Shown piece by piece: positions 7,618-17,022 of a stretch of DNA of 64,000 bases. The stretch is from Clostridiales bacterium (lineage in GTDB: Bacteria; Bacillota; Desulfotomaculia; Desulfotomaculales; VENG01). The position numbers were made by a program, and so were the translations under genes. Location: the NCBI GenBank assembly GCA_021736985.1, contig JAIPEW010000016.1:1-64000 (forward strand), read 5' to 3'. The first letter of the stretch is position 1, and every line of letters starts with the position of its first letter. Under the pieces are notes generated by a model. It saw only the letters and a list, made by a program, of their open reading frames with translations. It searched no databases and had not been told where the DNA came from.

Positions 7618-8721
7618 GTGTGTAAAAAACTAATTATAATGACTTCACTGGCTGTGTTTAGCTTGTTTACATTTGTCATGCCCGGCCAGGCCGAAGAAAT
7701 AAGCAGCCTCTACAACCAGGTAAAAGAAGATAACCAGGAATACATAGATACATTGACAGAATACGAAAATGTTAATGAAAATAAAATAGAAGAATTTGTA
7801 GATGACCTGGAAAGCGAACTTACCGGAGTGACCTTAACCGGAGATAACTTTGAAGAAGAAATGATGAAGGCTGCTTTATCTGCAGCAGGAAAGAATGAAG
7901 AAGTGACTGCAGCTATTACTGATGCCTATCCTAACAGTGTTGAGCAAGCCCTGGGCGGAGATGTGCCAAGTGGTTTTGAACCAATATATAATACAGTTGA
8001 AGATCAGCTGGTAGAAGATAGCAATGAAAACTCACCGGGCGGCGGTGGGGGAAGAGGCCCTGCACCAGGCATTGAAGATGAAGAAGTAAAGGAAGAACAA
8101 AAAGAAGAAGAAATTCCTGCAGTCGAGGAAAAAGTACCGCAGCAACAAAAACAGGAGTTGACCTGTGATTTCAAAGATATCGAAGGTCACTGGGCGCAAA
8201 AAGAAGTAAAAGTCATGGCGGGAGAAGGCATAATTGCCGGTGTAACAGAGCAGAAATTCGAGCCCGGCGAACATGTTACCAGGGCCCAGCTGGCAGCGAT
8301 ACTGGTCCGCATGTTAAATATTGATAATACAAACGGCAGCGCATCTGGTTATCAAGATGTCAAACAAGATGCCTGGTACCACAACGTTGTAAACACTATT
8401 TCACAAGCAGGTCTAATCAATGGATATAATGAGAATACATTCGGTCCTGATAATCCAGTTACCAGGCAGCAGGTAGCTGTAATATTAAATAGAGTTATAC
8501 AGAAAAAAGGCAGTTTTGACAGATTAAATAAGACAATTAACAGCTTAAATACTTTTGATGACAGCGAGAGTATATCTTCCTGGGCCAGGCAAAGCACAGC
8601 TAACATGGTACAGTACGGACTCATTGCAGGCCGGCAAAACAACAGGTTTGCACCCCTGGACAAAACTACCCGTGCAGAAATTGTTGTGCTGTTATACAGG
8701 CTTAGAAATCAAGTTTTTTAG
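7618..8721 (+). CDS. SLH-domain surface protein
   Basis: About 367 residues. Signal peptide KKLIIMTSLAVFSLFTFVMPGQA, a short acidic helical domain, a GGGGG spacer (near 143), a Glu/Lys/Gln linker, then three SLH repeats (about 185-367; FEPGEHVTRAQ, FGPDNPVTRQQ, FAPLDKTTRAE). GTG 7618 is preferred over ATG 7612 because AGGAGG (7604-7609) is 8 bases away from the GTG but only 2 from the ATG. It has the same domain plan as the larger neighbour upstream (helical head, Gly spacer, SLH tail), so the two probably arose by duplication and divergence. Confidence 0.92.
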   Translation: MCKKLIIMTSLAVFSLFTFVMPGQAEEISSLYNQVKEDNQEYIDTLTEYENVNENKIEEFVDDLESELTGVTLTGDNFEEEMMKAALSAAGKNEEVTAAITDAYPNSVEQALGGDVPSGFEPIYNTVEDQLVEDSNENSPGGGGGRGPAPGIEDEEVKEEQKEEEIPAVEEKVPQQQKQELTCDFKDIEGHWAQKEVKVMAGEGIIAGVTEQKFEPGEHVTRAQLAAILVRMLNIDNTNGSASGYQDVKQDAWYHNVVNTISQAGLINGYNENTFGPDNPVTRQQVAVILNRVIQKKGSFDRLNKTINSLNTFDDSESISSWARQSTANMVQYGLIAGRQNNRFAPLDKTTRAEIVVLLYRLRNQVF

Positions 8722-8767
8722 TTAAACTATTAGCAATAAAAACAGTATAAAGTTAGATGAGCCAAAA

Positions 8768-8812
8768 AACCGGGAAGAATAATACTGAGACAAAAATTAA
8801 TATACTCCCGGT
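8768..8812 (+). terminator. Terminator-like inverted repeat after the second SLH gene
   Basis: AACCGGGA (8768-8775) pairs perfectly with TCCCGGTT (8805-8812) over a 29-base loop. There is no proper T-run, so function is uncertain. Confidence 0.35.
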
Positions 8813-8848
8813 TAATCAAATAATTATCTTCTAAAACGTGGTGTTTTT

Positions 8849-9526
8849 ATGACGAGAGTAAAACTTATAATACCTTTTTTGCTGGCTGCTGGCCTGTTAG
8901 CATTCTGGTTTTTTAACCAGAATGTATTTATGAGCAGCATAGATAACTCAGCCGTGAAGCAGGAAGAACAGTCAAGAGAAAAAGATGATGCTCAATCAAA
9001 GGCAGATAATGATAAGACAGAACATAACCAGGATCAGGACGAAAAAAATGAACCTTCTGAACAAAAACAAGAGCAGCAGCCTGTAAAAGACCCTGCAAAA
9101 GATAATGAAAACAAAGCCCCTGGTTCAAACAAAAATAATCAGCCTTCAAAAAATGAAAAACCTGCAATTACTGTAGAAGACATTGAAAATAAGTATAAAC
9201 CAGAATTTACAGCCTTAAGGGAAGAATACGATGCAAAAATAGATAACTTAATCAACCAGGCTTTGAATGAATACCGGGGATATAAAGAAGAAGGTAAAGA
9301 TCCACCGGTGCTCAGCCTGGCACGAAAATATATTCAATCCGGCAACCAGTTGGAAAATGAATGCGATAAAAAGTTTTATAATTTACTGGATAAAATGAAA
9401 AAGGAATTAAAAAAAGAAAACCTTCCATTAAACATTGTCGAAAAAGCAGAAAAAGATTACAAAGATCAAAAGGCCCGGGGGAAAAAGGAATTAATAGATA
9501 AAGGACTTAAATTTATTGACTTGTAA
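8849..9526 (+). CDS. Exported helical protein with charged linker
   Basis: 225 residues. One N-terminal membrane helix or uncleaved signal (LIIPFLLAAGLLAFWFF) is followed by a long Lys/Glu/Asp/Gln-rich disordered linker (about 32-105) and a C-terminal helical domain (about 108-225). That domain aligns by eye with the C-terminal part of the minus-strand protein at 52509-53012 (shared pattern: LA-KYI/M, roughly 20 residues, KM/NMEKKLK, then EKAEKDYK/ELAEQARYAYR). It is probably tethered outside the membrane. No enzymatic motif is visible. No strong ribosome site precedes the ATG. Confidence 0.7.
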   Translation: MTRVKLIIPFLLAAGLLAFWFFNQNVFMSSIDNSAVKQEEQSREKDDAQSKADNDKTEHNQDQDEKNEPSEQKQEQQPVKDPAKDNENKAPGSNKNNQPSKNEKPAITVEDIENKYKPEFTALREEYDAKIDNLINQALNEYRGYKEEGKDPPVLSLARKYIQSGNQLENECDKKFYNLLDKMKKELKKENLPLNIVEKAEKDYKDQKARGKKELIDKGLKFIDL

Positions 9527-9552
9527 ATTATACCCGGACAATTACGTTAATA

Positions 9553-9603
9553 AACCCGCAGTAAAAATTTTGTAATTTTACTTGCGGGTTTTGTTGTTTT
9601 TTT
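9553..9603 (+). terminator. Intrinsic terminator after the exported helical protein
   Basis: AACCCGCA-GTAAAA ... TTTTAC-T-TGCGGGTT hairpin followed by TTGTTGTTTTTTT. Confidence 0.85.
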
Positions 9604-9856
9604 AGACAACTTAGTGTAAGTAATCGAAACATGTTGATAATTATTGGAATTTGCTGCTAGAAAAAGGAAGGGGGTTCGTGAATAACATAGAAATGAGTTA
9701 TTAAAAGAAAATTTGATAATAAATTATTTTTCCACTAAATTATATATTAAATTTTTAACGAGCTCTATAAGACAGCAGTCAGTATTTATACAGGACTATA
9801 GCCCTATATCTAAACCTTGTTTGCCATATAAAAAACGTAATGGAAGGAACATAAAT

Positions 9857-11086
9857 ATGAAATACGATGTGCTTGTTGTTGGTTGCGGGCCTGCAGGGGC
9901 CCGTACAGCCAGGTTGCTGGCTGAGCAAGGACATAAAGTACTAATACTGGAAGAACATAACCTGGTAGGCGAGCCGGTGCGATGCGCTGGTTTAATATCT
10001 GAACGCAGTATGCAGTTGGCCGGTGCCAGTAAAGATATAATTCAAAACCGTTTAATGGGGGCCAGTATAATTTCCCCGCAGGGGACAACCCTGGATATTT
10101 CTACAGGTAAAGTGCAGGCCCTGGCAGTTGACCGAGCAGCATTTGACCGGGAATTAGCTGTACAAGCTCAAAATGCAGGAGCTGAATTACATACAGGAGC
10201 AAGAGTTAGGAATCTGATTTTTACCGGTGACGGTTACAAGGTTGAAGTAGAAGAAAAAAATCAACCTGCTGTATATAACACCAGGCTTGTTATAGGAGCT
10301 GATGGTGCTAATTCAACCACTGCCAGGCTGGCAGGATTGCAGGATAATAACCCGGCAGCCGTGATATATTCAGCCGAGGTAAAAATAAAAAGATTCAATG
10401 AAGATATGGTGGATGTATTCGTGGGGCAGGACCTGGCTCCTGGCTGGTTTGGCTGGATTATTCCCCTGGGAGAAGAAAGGTGCAGGGTGGGTACTGGTTA
10501 TGCACTCTGCCGTCCTGAGCACACTCCGCGATACTACTTTGAACATATAGTTAACAAGTTTCCTGGTTACTTTAAAGATATGCAAATATTAAAGTATACA
10601 GGTGGAGTAGTACCCCTGGGGATGAAACAAAAGATTTATGCCCCCCATTTATTACTGGTTGGAGATGCTGCCAATCAAGTAAAACCTATTTCCGGTGGCG
10701 GCGTTTACCCTGGTTTAAGGGGGGCGCAGTTGTGTGCTGAAACTGCAGGTGAATCGCTCAGGGAAAATAATTTGACCGAGCACGGCCTGGTGAAATACCA
10801 GCTAACCTGGGAAAAAGAATTTGGCAAAGAAATACAGTCCGGTATAAGTTACCGGGAAAGGTATCTTAACTTAAATGACAATGACATTGATCAATTGATT
10901 AAATTCTTAAGCAATCCATACTGGCGAAATATTATTTCTAAGTATGGAGACATAGACTACCCCTCATGGTTATCCGGCAGGCTTTTTAATGCCGGGCCCT
11001 GGGTGAAAAAGTTTTTAAAAGTGACTGTAGGTGTGACAAATTATACATCCTCAATAAAAAGCGGCTTAAAAAATGTTTTCACATAA
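9857..11086 (+). CDS. Geranylgeranyl-reductase-family FAD oxidoreductase
   Basis: About 409 residues. An N-terminal FAD-binding Rossmann motif (VVGCGPAGARTA, residues 7-18) ends with the acidic ribose ligand in LILEE. Mid-protein GWFGWIIPLG and late GDAANQVKPISGGG motifs are typical of geranylgeranyl reductase/digeranylglycerophospholipid reductase-like proteins. The family reduces isoprenoid double bonds; in bacteria the substrate may be menaquinone or polyprenyl side chains. ATG 9857 is chosen because GGAAGGA lies 8 bases before it and homology begins there, although the frame is open about 48 codons further up. The 3' end is 2 bases from the convergent recombinase gene. Confidence 0.88.
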   Translation: MKYDVLVVGCGPAGARTARLLAEQGHKVLILEEHNLVGEPVRCAGLISERSMQLAGASKDIIQNRLMGASIISPQGTTLDISTGKVQALAVDRAAFDRELAVQAQNAGAELHTGARVRNLIFTGDGYKVEVEEKNQPAVYNTRLVIGADGANSTTARLAGLQDNNPAAVIYSAEVKIKRFNEDMVDVFVGQDLAPGWFGWIIPLGEERCRVGTGYALCRPEHTPRYYFEHIVNKFPGYFKDMQILKYTGGVVPLGMKQKIYAPHLLLVGDAANQVKPISGGGVYPGLRGAQLCAETAGESLRENNLTEHGLVKYQLTWEKEFGKEIQSGISYRERYLNLNDNDIDQLIKFLSNPYWRNIISKYGDIDYPSWLSGRLFNAGPWVKKFLKVTVGVTNYTSSIKSGLKNVFT

Positions 11087-11088
11087 TA

Positions 11089-11931
11089 CTATAAATGCGT
11101 TGCCAGTTTAATTATTTCCATGGGTGATGTCTTAGCATAGGTGCGAGTAGTCTTGATACTTGCATGGCCCAGCGCTTCCTGGACTACATCAATAGGTACT
11201 CCGCCTTGCAGCAGCTCAGTGGCAAAAGTATGCCGCAGCCTGTGGGGGTGAAAATGTATTCCAGTAGTATTGCGGCACCTGCGGGCATGATACCCAAAAG
11301 TATGAAAAGCAAGCCCGAAAAGAGTTTTGTTGTCCTTATTTTTTTCTGCATATTCAGCTACTTCCAGGGCTGTTTCGCGGTCAACGATGGGTGCCAGCCT
11401 TTCCTTGGCTCCCTTTCCGCCTCTTACATGTACTAAGTACGCGTTGTCGCGAATAAAAACATCCCGGGGTTTTAGAGAAGCGCATTCTCCGATGCGAAGC
11501 CCTGCAGAGAGCATGAGCATAAAAGCTAGCCTTACATGCTCCGATTGATTGGAGAAATAATTCATAATCTTGTTCTTTTCGTCTTCAGTTAAGAATTCAG
11601 GGAGAGTTTCAGGTATCTTGACCCTGAGCTTGGCAGTGTTAACAGGGTTGCGGTTGATTATTTCTTCATCAACCAGGAAATCGTAAAAGGTTTTCAAGGC
11701 TGAAAGGCAGCCATTAATAGTATTTGGACTTAAGCCCTTTTCTGCCAGGAAATTGCGGTAAGCTTTGGCCTGGCGATAATCAAGCTCCTTGTATTTTATC
11801 CTGTTGCGGTGGCAAAAAGACCTGAAATACTTTAAGGAAAATTGATAAGTCTCAACAGTCTTAGAACTCTTACCAAGGAACTCCAACTCGCGATAAAAGT
11901 TTTCAAGATTCTGGATCATGTTTCGCAGCAT
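11089..11931 (-). CDS. Tyrosine recombinase (XerC/XerD-like)
   Basis: 280 residues from ATG 11931, which has TTAAAGGAG 9 bases upstream. The frame extends 25 codons further but without a ribosome site. An N-terminal SAM-like core-binding domain (KTVETYQFSLKYF...) is followed by the catalytic domain. The full set is visible: Arg146 (GLRIGE), Lys173 (GGKGAKER), His230-x-x-Arg233 (HRLRH), His256 (LGHAS) and Tyr265 (TYAKT). It should therefore cut and rejoin DNA. It is a standalone gene with no adjacent excisionase or evident att site. It may be a housekeeping-type or orphan integrase. Confidence 0.9.
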   Translation of the reverse strand: MLRNMIQNLENFYRELEFLGKSSKTVETYQFSLKYFRSFCHRNRIKYKELDYRQAKAYRNFLAEKGLSPNTINGCLSALKTFYDFLVDEEIINRNPVNTAKLRVKIPETLPEFLTEDEKNKIMNYFSNQSEHVRLAFMLMLSAGLRIGECASLKPRDVFIRDNAYLVHVRGGKGAKERLAPIVDRETALEVAEYAEKNKDNKTLFGLAFHTFGYHARRCRNTTGIHFHPHRLRHTFATELLQGGVPIDVVQEALGHASIKTTRTYAKTSPMEIIKLATHL

Positions 11932-12175
11932 GGCTTTTATCTCCTTTAATTTAAGGGACAGCATGTTAGGAACATCTGTTCTGTTATTTGAGTATATTTT
12001 ACACAATAATAAATTAATTACAAGTCTAACAATTGTTTATTTAAATTAAATAAAATGGAAATAATGTGTATTTCGAACAAATATTCGATCGTTCGCAGAT
12101 TATGATTTCAGAAGGTCCATTAGTTGTTGTAACTAAAGCATTAATTAGGTGTGTTGTATTTAGTACACTTTTTAT

Positions 12176-12202
12176 AAAAAAATACCCACTTTTAGGTGGG
12201 TA
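12176..12202 (-). terminator. Minus-strand terminator-like hairpin with no gene assigned
   Basis: TACCCAC-TTTTAG-GTGGGTA. On the minus strand it is followed by seven T. It would stop leftward transcription coming from 12.2-12.7 kb. Confidence 0.5.
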
Positions 12203-12311
12203 GCTAATAAAAATATTTATTTGTTTAATTATAAAAACATAAAGTTATTTTCTTATAATTATTGCAATAGTTATATATTAATTATAAATATAATTATGCT
12301 AAGTATAGTTA

Positions 12312-12351
12312 AATTGTATTAAATTTAATATATTATTTAATTTAATACAAT
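12312..12351. repeat. 14-bp AT-rich inverted repeat in the cluster leader
   Basis: 12312-12325 is the perfect reverse complement of 12338-12351, with a 12-base spacer. It lies about 385 bases upstream of the first cluster gene and could be a protein-binding site or a leader hairpin. Confidence 0.6.
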
Positions 12352-12736
12352 TAATAGGAATTAATTGTAGCTGTGAAACCAAGTTTTTCAAGATGAGAAC
12401 ACAAAAATTGTGTGATTTTATGTAGAAAATTCAGCCATATTACAACTTAATAAATAATATAGTAGAATCCTGTTGAAATAACATGGAAAATGTTCCAAAA
12501 AATAGGAAGGAGAGGCGTACAATTTAGGAGAAAAGAATTAACCGTAGTACTTAAAACAATATTCTATCACATGAATGTTGTTATTAGCATCGCACAATCG
12601 TGTTATTTTTCTGGGACTAAAGTGCTAATTTGCATTGTTAAGATTGGTCCCAATTTAAGCAAACTCTCCGTGTAAGAGATTAAATAGCGCGATTGTATTT
12701 TGAGTTTAATGTAGATCGTTGAGAAGAGGGATTGAT

Positions 12737-14092
12737 ATGGAGTTATTAGATGTAACTGATCATAAAATAAACAATTGGTCGGATTATCTCCAAAAAGCAA
12801 TTATTGAAAAAACAGCAAAGGTAGGGGTTATTGGTCTAGGATATGTAGGTTTGCCCCTGGCTGTAGAAAAAGGAAAAGTTGGTTTTGATGTTCTTGGAAT
12901 AGATCAAAATAGAAGCCGAGTAGCTAGAATTAATGAAGGTTTGAATTATATACAGGATGTAAAAGGTGAAGATGTACAAGACTTAGTAAGTGATAAAAAG
13001 TTAACTGCTTCTTATAGTTTTGATCATATAGAGGATCAGGATATATTAATTATCTGTGTACCTACTCCTTTATCAAAAAACAGAGAGCCTGACATCTCTT
13101 ATGTTGAAAATGTAACAAAAGAAATTGCTAAAAGACTACAACCAGGAAAACTTATAATTTTAGAGAGTACAACTTATCCGGGAACAACTGAAGAAGTTAT
13201 ATTGCCCTTATTAGAGTCCACAGGTTTGAAGGTTGGGCAGGACTTTTTTTTAGTGTATTCCCCTGAAAGGGTAGATCCAGGTAATAAAAGGTATACAACT
13301 AAAAATACTTCCAAAGTAGTAGGAGGGATGACTGCTGCTTGCTTGGATATTGCTGAAACATTTTATTCGCAAACTATAAGTAAGGTAGTGCGCGCGTCTT
13401 CACCTTCTATAGCAGAAATGACCAAAGTATTTGAAAATACTTATAGGTCTGTGAACATTGCTCTGGTAAATGAATTAATGATGCTCTGTGATGAAATGAA
13501 CATTAATGTTTGGGAAGTTATAGATGCTGCTGCAACTAAGCCATTTGGTATACAAACATTCTATCCCGGACCAGGTGTAGGAGGACATTGTATCCCTATA
13601 GACCCTTTTTATTTATCCTGGAAGGCTCGTCAATACGATTTTCCCACTCGTTTTATTGAATTAGCTGGCGAGGTAAATATTCAAACGTCCTATTATGTAG
13701 TTGATAAAGTTATTGAAGCTTTAAATGACAAGGGAAAAGCGCTGCATAATTCCAAAATACTTGTACTAGGGGTTGCCTATAAAAAAGATATTAGTGATTA
13801 TAGAGAATCACCGGCAATTAAAATTATGAAAAAAATACAAGATAAGGGAGCTAACCTTGTATTTTACGATCCCTATGTGGATTCAATAGATGGTCTTTAC
13901 GGTTCAATACTGGCTGTAGAAAAAGTAGATTTAAATGAATATGAACTCAGAAATAGTGATTGTGTTCTCATCATAACCGACCATTCTTTGGTTAATTATG
14001 ATGAGGTTGTAGAAAAAGCAAACTTAATAATAGATGCAAGGAATGCAACAAAAAATGTTGCAGGTAACCGGGATAAAATTGTTTTGATATAA
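12737..14092 (+). CDS. wbpA: UDP-N-acetylglucosamine 6-dehydrogenase, WbpA-like
   Basis: Predicted to oxidise C6 of UDP-GlcNAc to UDP-GlcNAcA with two NAD+. About 451 residues: Rossmann motif VGVIGLGYVGLPLA (about 28-41), central dimerisation domain, and the catalytic cysteine in GVGGHCIPIDP (about 283). The C-terminal UDP-binding domain has the VLGVAYKKDISDYRESP block. The next three genes are WbpB-, WbpD- and WbpE-like, which argues for the GlcNAc rather than the glucose or ManNAc dehydrogenase. ATG 12737 is taken as start; the frame is open to a TTG at 12719. First gene of the polysaccharide cluster. Confidence 0.85.
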   Translation: MELLDVTDHKINNWSDYLQKAIIEKTAKVGVIGLGYVGLPLAVEKGKVGFDVLGIDQNRSRVARINEGLNYIQDVKGEDVQDLVSDKKLTASYSFDHIEDQDILIICVPTPLSKNREPDISYVENVTKEIAKRLQPGKLIILESTTYPGTTEEVILPLLESTGLKVGQDFFLVYSPERVDPGNKRYTTKNTSKVVGGMTAACLDIAETFYSQTISKVVRASSPSIAEMTKVFENTYRSVNIALVNELMMLCDEMNINVWEVIDAAATKPFGIQTFYPGPGVGGHCIPIDPFYLSWKARQYDFPTRFIELAGEVNIQTSYYVVDKVIEALNDKGKALHNSKILVLGVAYKKDISDYRESPAIKIMKKIQDKGANLVFYDPYVDSIDGLYGSILAVEKVDLNEYELRNSDCVLIITDHSLVNYDEVVEKANLIIDARNATKNVAGNRDKIVLI

Positions 14093-14105
14093 GGAGATAT
14101 AAAAG

Positions 14106-15137
14106 TTGTCTGCTATTCGTTTTGGTATTGTAGGTTGCGGCCATATTTCAAAAAAGCATGTATCAGCAATACAACAGTTAGAAGATGCTGATCTAGTTGC
14201 TGTTTGCGATAGTGATCTGGATCGTGCTAACTCCTTTGTAGAGCAAAATAATATTGCAGTTTATAGCGATTATGATGAGTTTATCCATGATAACAAAATT
14301 GATGCTGTAATCATTTGTACTCCGAGCGGTTTACATGCATCTATGGGAGAAAAAGCCGCGTTAGGTGGTAAACATTTATTAATTGAAAAACCTTTTGTTT
14401 TAGACTTAAAGGATGGAAATAAGCTTGTTGAAGTATGTAAACAACAGGGAGTTAAACTGGGTGTTGTCCACCCTAATAGGATGAAACCGGCAGTACAGGC
14501 ATTACACAGGGCAATAAAAGACAACTGGTTTGGCAAAATAACACATGTTAATGCCACTTTGAGGTGGAATAGAAATTCAAATTATTTTAAATCGGCTGCA
14601 TGGAGAGGGACAAGAGAGTACGATGGTGGTATTTTGTTAAACCAGGCTATCCATAATATAGATTTATTAAATTGGCTCGTAGGTCCTGTAGAAGAAGTAT
14701 TTGCATATGGTACTACTAGATTGCGTGATATAGAAGTTGAGGATGTGTGTGTTAGCAGTTTAAGGCTTCAAAATGAGGCTTTAGGTATTATAGAATCTGC
14801 TATTACCTTATATCCCGAAAACTTGGAAGAGACGTTATCCATTTTTGGTAGTGAGGGTACGGCAGTGTTAGGGGGTAAAACCTTATCACGTATTCAAGAG
14901 TGGAAATTCTCTTGTTTATCTGAGAATGATGCATTGAAGCAAGTGGAGGAGATAAATAGCAGGAAAATTAATGTTGGTCATAATGAAATTGTCCGTGATT
15001 TCGTATCAGCTGTCCTTAATGAACGAGATCCATTAGTGTCAGGAGAAGAGGCACTTAAAACTATACAACTTATTTTATCGATATATAACTCTATTGATAA
15101 TCATGTACCGGTTAAAGTTAAGGAGATGTGCATGTGA
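14106..15137 (+). CDS. wbpB: Gfo/Idh/MocA-family sugar 3-dehydrogenase, WbpB-like
   Basis: 343 residues. N-terminal NAD-binding domain (FGIVGCGHISKKHV, residues 5-18), the EKP motif (LIEKPF, about 95-100) and the C-terminal alpha/beta dehydrogenase domain with NQAIHNIDLLNWL. In the UDP-GlcNAc(3NAc)A pathway this enzyme oxidises C3 of UDP-GlcNAcA so an amino group can be installed. It starts at TTG with AAGGAG about 10 bases upstream. It overlaps the acetyltransferase gene by 4 bases (GTGA), indicating translational coupling. Confidence 0.85.
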   Translation: MSAIRFGIVGCGHISKKHVSAIQQLEDADLVAVCDSDLDRANSFVEQNNIAVYSDYDEFIHDNKIDAVIICTPSGLHASMGEKAALGGKHLLIEKPFVLDLKDGNKLVEVCKQQGVKLGVVHPNRMKPAVQALHRAIKDNWFGKITHVNATLRWNRNSNYFKSAAWRGTREYDGGILLNQAIHNIDLLNWLVGPVEEVFAYGTTRLRDIEVEDVCVSSLRLQNEALGIIESAITLYPENLEETLSIFGSEGTAVLGGKTLSRIQEWKFSCLSENDALKQVEEINSRKINVGHNEIVRDFVSAVLNERDPLVSGEEALKTIQLILSIYNSIDNHVPVKVKEMCM

Positions 15138-15886
15138 ATATTATAAGTTCGAATGCAAAAATAGGAGAAAATATAAGTGTAGGTTACTATTCAATTATTC
15201 ATGAGGATGTACAAATAGGGTGCGGTGTTACTATAGGTAATAATGTTACCGTTTATCCCGGTACGATTATAGGTGATAATGTTTACATAGAGTCCAATGC
15301 TGTTGTTGGTCGGCAGCCCAGACCTGCAAAAAATAGTACTGTAAAAATAAATGAACCAGTACCACCGGTTCAAATAGGTGAAGGTTCTACTATTGGAGCA
15401 GGAGCTGTGTTATATGCGGGGTCTTATATAGGAGCGTGTTGCCTTGTGGGTGATACAGCAGTAATACGAGAAAAATGCTCTATTGAAGATTCTGTCATAA
15501 TTGGTTCAGGTGTAATTGTTGAGAACTCAGTCAAAGTAGGTCAAAATACAAAAATTCAAAGTGGTTGTTATATTACTGCTTATTCGAATATTGATGAGCA
15601 GTGTTTTATTGCACCTATGGTGACAACTACCAATGATAATTTTATGGGGCGTACAGAAGAAAGATTTAAACATATAAAGGGAGCAATTATCAAAAAGGGT
15701 GCCAGGGTAGGCGGAGGTTCAATTATTTTACCAGGGGTTACGATTGCAGAAGAAAGTTTTATTGCAGCAGGTGCAATAGTTACCAGGCATACTTCATCTA
15801 AAAAAGTATATAAAGGAATGCCGGCTGGTGAAGTTAGGGATGTTCCTAACAAGGAACTGCTTGAGAAAAAAGATAACGGTAGATGA
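15134..15886 (+). CDS. wbpD: Left-handed beta-helix N-acetyltransferase, WbpD-like
   Basis: About 250 residues with many hexapeptide repeats ([LIV]G-x4: IGENISVG, IGNNVTVY, IGDNVYIE, IGAGAVLY...) forming a trimeric left-handed beta-helix that uses acetyl-CoA. In the pathway it acetylates the 3-amino group of UDP-GlcNAc(3NH2)A. GTG 15134 is preferred to GTG 15128 because AAGGAG (15120-15125) is 8 bases from it. The order dehydrogenase, oxidoreductase, acetyltransferase, aminotransferase matches the Pseudomonas Wbp pathway in content. Confidence 0.85.
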   Translation: MNIISSNAKIGENISVGYYSIIHEDVQIGCGVTIGNNVTVYPGTIIGDNVYIESNAVVGRQPRPAKNSTVKINEPVPPVQIGEGSTIGAGAVLYAGSYIGACCLVGDTAVIREKCSIEDSVIIGSGVIVENSVKVGQNTKIQSGCYITAYSNIDEQCFIAPMVTTTNDNFMGRTEERFKHIKGAIIKKGARVGGGSIILPGVTIAEESFIAAGAIVTRHTSSKKVYKGMPAGEVRDVPNKELLEKKDNGR

Positions 15887-15904
15887 TTCTAGGAGGCTTT
15901 AAGA

Positions 15905-17008
15905 TTGATACCTTTATTAGACTTAAAAGCCCAATATGACTCAATAAAAGATGAAATCAATGAAGCAGTTTTAGGAGTTTTAGATAGTGGAATTTACATA
16001 AATGGTCCTAATGTTAAAGCGCTGGAAGAAGAAGTCGCAAGATATTGTGGGACAAACTTTGCTGTAGGAGTTGCAAATGGGACAGATGCATTAGTTTTGA
16101 GCTTAGATGTTTATGGAATTGGTGCTGGTGACGAAGTTATTACAACATCTTATAGTTTTTTTGCAACAGCCGAAGCTATATCCAGAGTAGGGGCTACGCC
16201 TGTCTTTGTAGACATTGACGAGGATACATATAATATTGATGTTTCACAAATAGAAAGTAAAATAACTGAGCGTACAAAAGCTATTTTGCCTGTGCATTTA
16301 TACGGGCAATTAGTATTAATGGATAAAATAATGGATATTGCAAAACGTAACAATCTCATTGTTATTGAAGATGCATGCCAGGCTATAGGTGGTTCATATA
16401 AAGGGAAAAGAGCGGGTGCATGGGGACATGCTGCTTGTTTTAGTTTTTTTCCTACAAAAAACCTTGGCGGGTACGGAGACGGGGGCATGATAACAACAGA
16501 TGATGAAGATTTTGCAGAATGGGTGAAAATTCTTAGAGTGCATGGAAGCCGTAGGAAATATTTTAATGAGGTAATAGGTTATAACAGTAGATTAGATGAA
16601 ATGCAGGCTGCGATTCTTCGTGTAAAGTTAAAGCATCTGAATACATGGAACGAGAAACGAAGGGAAATCGCAGAACAATACAATAATAAACTTAAGAGTT
16701 TAGATATTAAGCTTCCTGTAGAAACACCTGGAGCTAAACATATTTATCACCTTTATATTGTTCGTCATTCTGCCAGGTCAGACATGGTTGCACAACTAAA
16801 AGAACAAGGTATAGCATGCGGGGTTTATTATCCAGTTTCTCTCCATATGCAAGATGCTTATAAAGGGGTATATGATGATGGGCACCTGCCAGTTGTTGAG
16901 CAAGTATCTAATGAAACTTTTGCAATACCATTATATCCTGAAATGACAGATAAGCAAATAATGGACGTAGTAAATCAGTTAATTAATTTAATAAAAAATA
17001 TAAGATAA
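15905..17008 (+). CDS. wbpE: DegT/DnrJ/EryC1 sugar aminotransferase, WbpE-like
   Basis: 367 residues, a PLP-dependent fold-type I enzyme. Visible are the cofactor aspartate block (VIEDACQAIGGSYKG, about 154-168) and the Schiff-base lysine in FSFFPTKNLGGYGDGG (about 183). It is predicted to transaminate the 3-keto intermediate, with glutamate as donor, to UDP-GlcNAc(3NH2)A. It starts at TTG behind AGGAGG. With the three genes before it, it completes synthesis of a UDP-2,3-diacetamido-uronic acid. A WbpI-type 2-epimerase was not found, so the gluco form is the default expectation. Confidence 0.88.
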   Translation: MIPLLDLKAQYDSIKDEINEAVLGVLDSGIYINGPNVKALEEEVARYCGTNFAVGVANGTDALVLSLDVYGIGAGDEVITTSYSFFATAEAISRVGATPVFVDIDEDTYNIDVSQIESKITERTKAILPVHLYGQLVLMDKIMDIAKRNNLIVIEDACQAIGGSYKGKRAGAWGHAACFSFFPTKNLGGYGDGGMITTDDEDFAEWVKILRVHGSRRKYFNEVIGYNSRLDEMQAAILRVKLKHLNTWNEKRREIAEQYNNKLKSLDIKLPVETPGAKHIYHLYIVRHSARSDMVAQLKEQGIACGVYYPVSLHMQDAYKGVYDDGHLPVVEQVSNETFAIPLYPEMTDKQIMDVVNQLINLIKNIR

Positions 17009-17022
17009 AAAAGGGGTTCCTT

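Larger units (their letters stand above)
12007..12736. other. Long AT-rich intergenic region before the polysaccharide cluster
   Basis: About 700 bases without a convincing gene. It holds a GTGT...ACAC hairpin with T5 (12151-12172), a minus-strand terminator-like hairpin, a large AT palindrome (12312-12351) and an unsupported 61-codon frame (12490-12675). It is the expected place for the promoter and leader of the cluster downstream. No JUMPstart/ops sequence was seen. Confidence 0.6.

Noticed and set aside
12490-12675. 61-codon frame before the polysaccharide cluster
   Set aside because: Although GGAAGGAGAGG lies just inside it, the frame has no recognisable features and the usual start spacing is absent.
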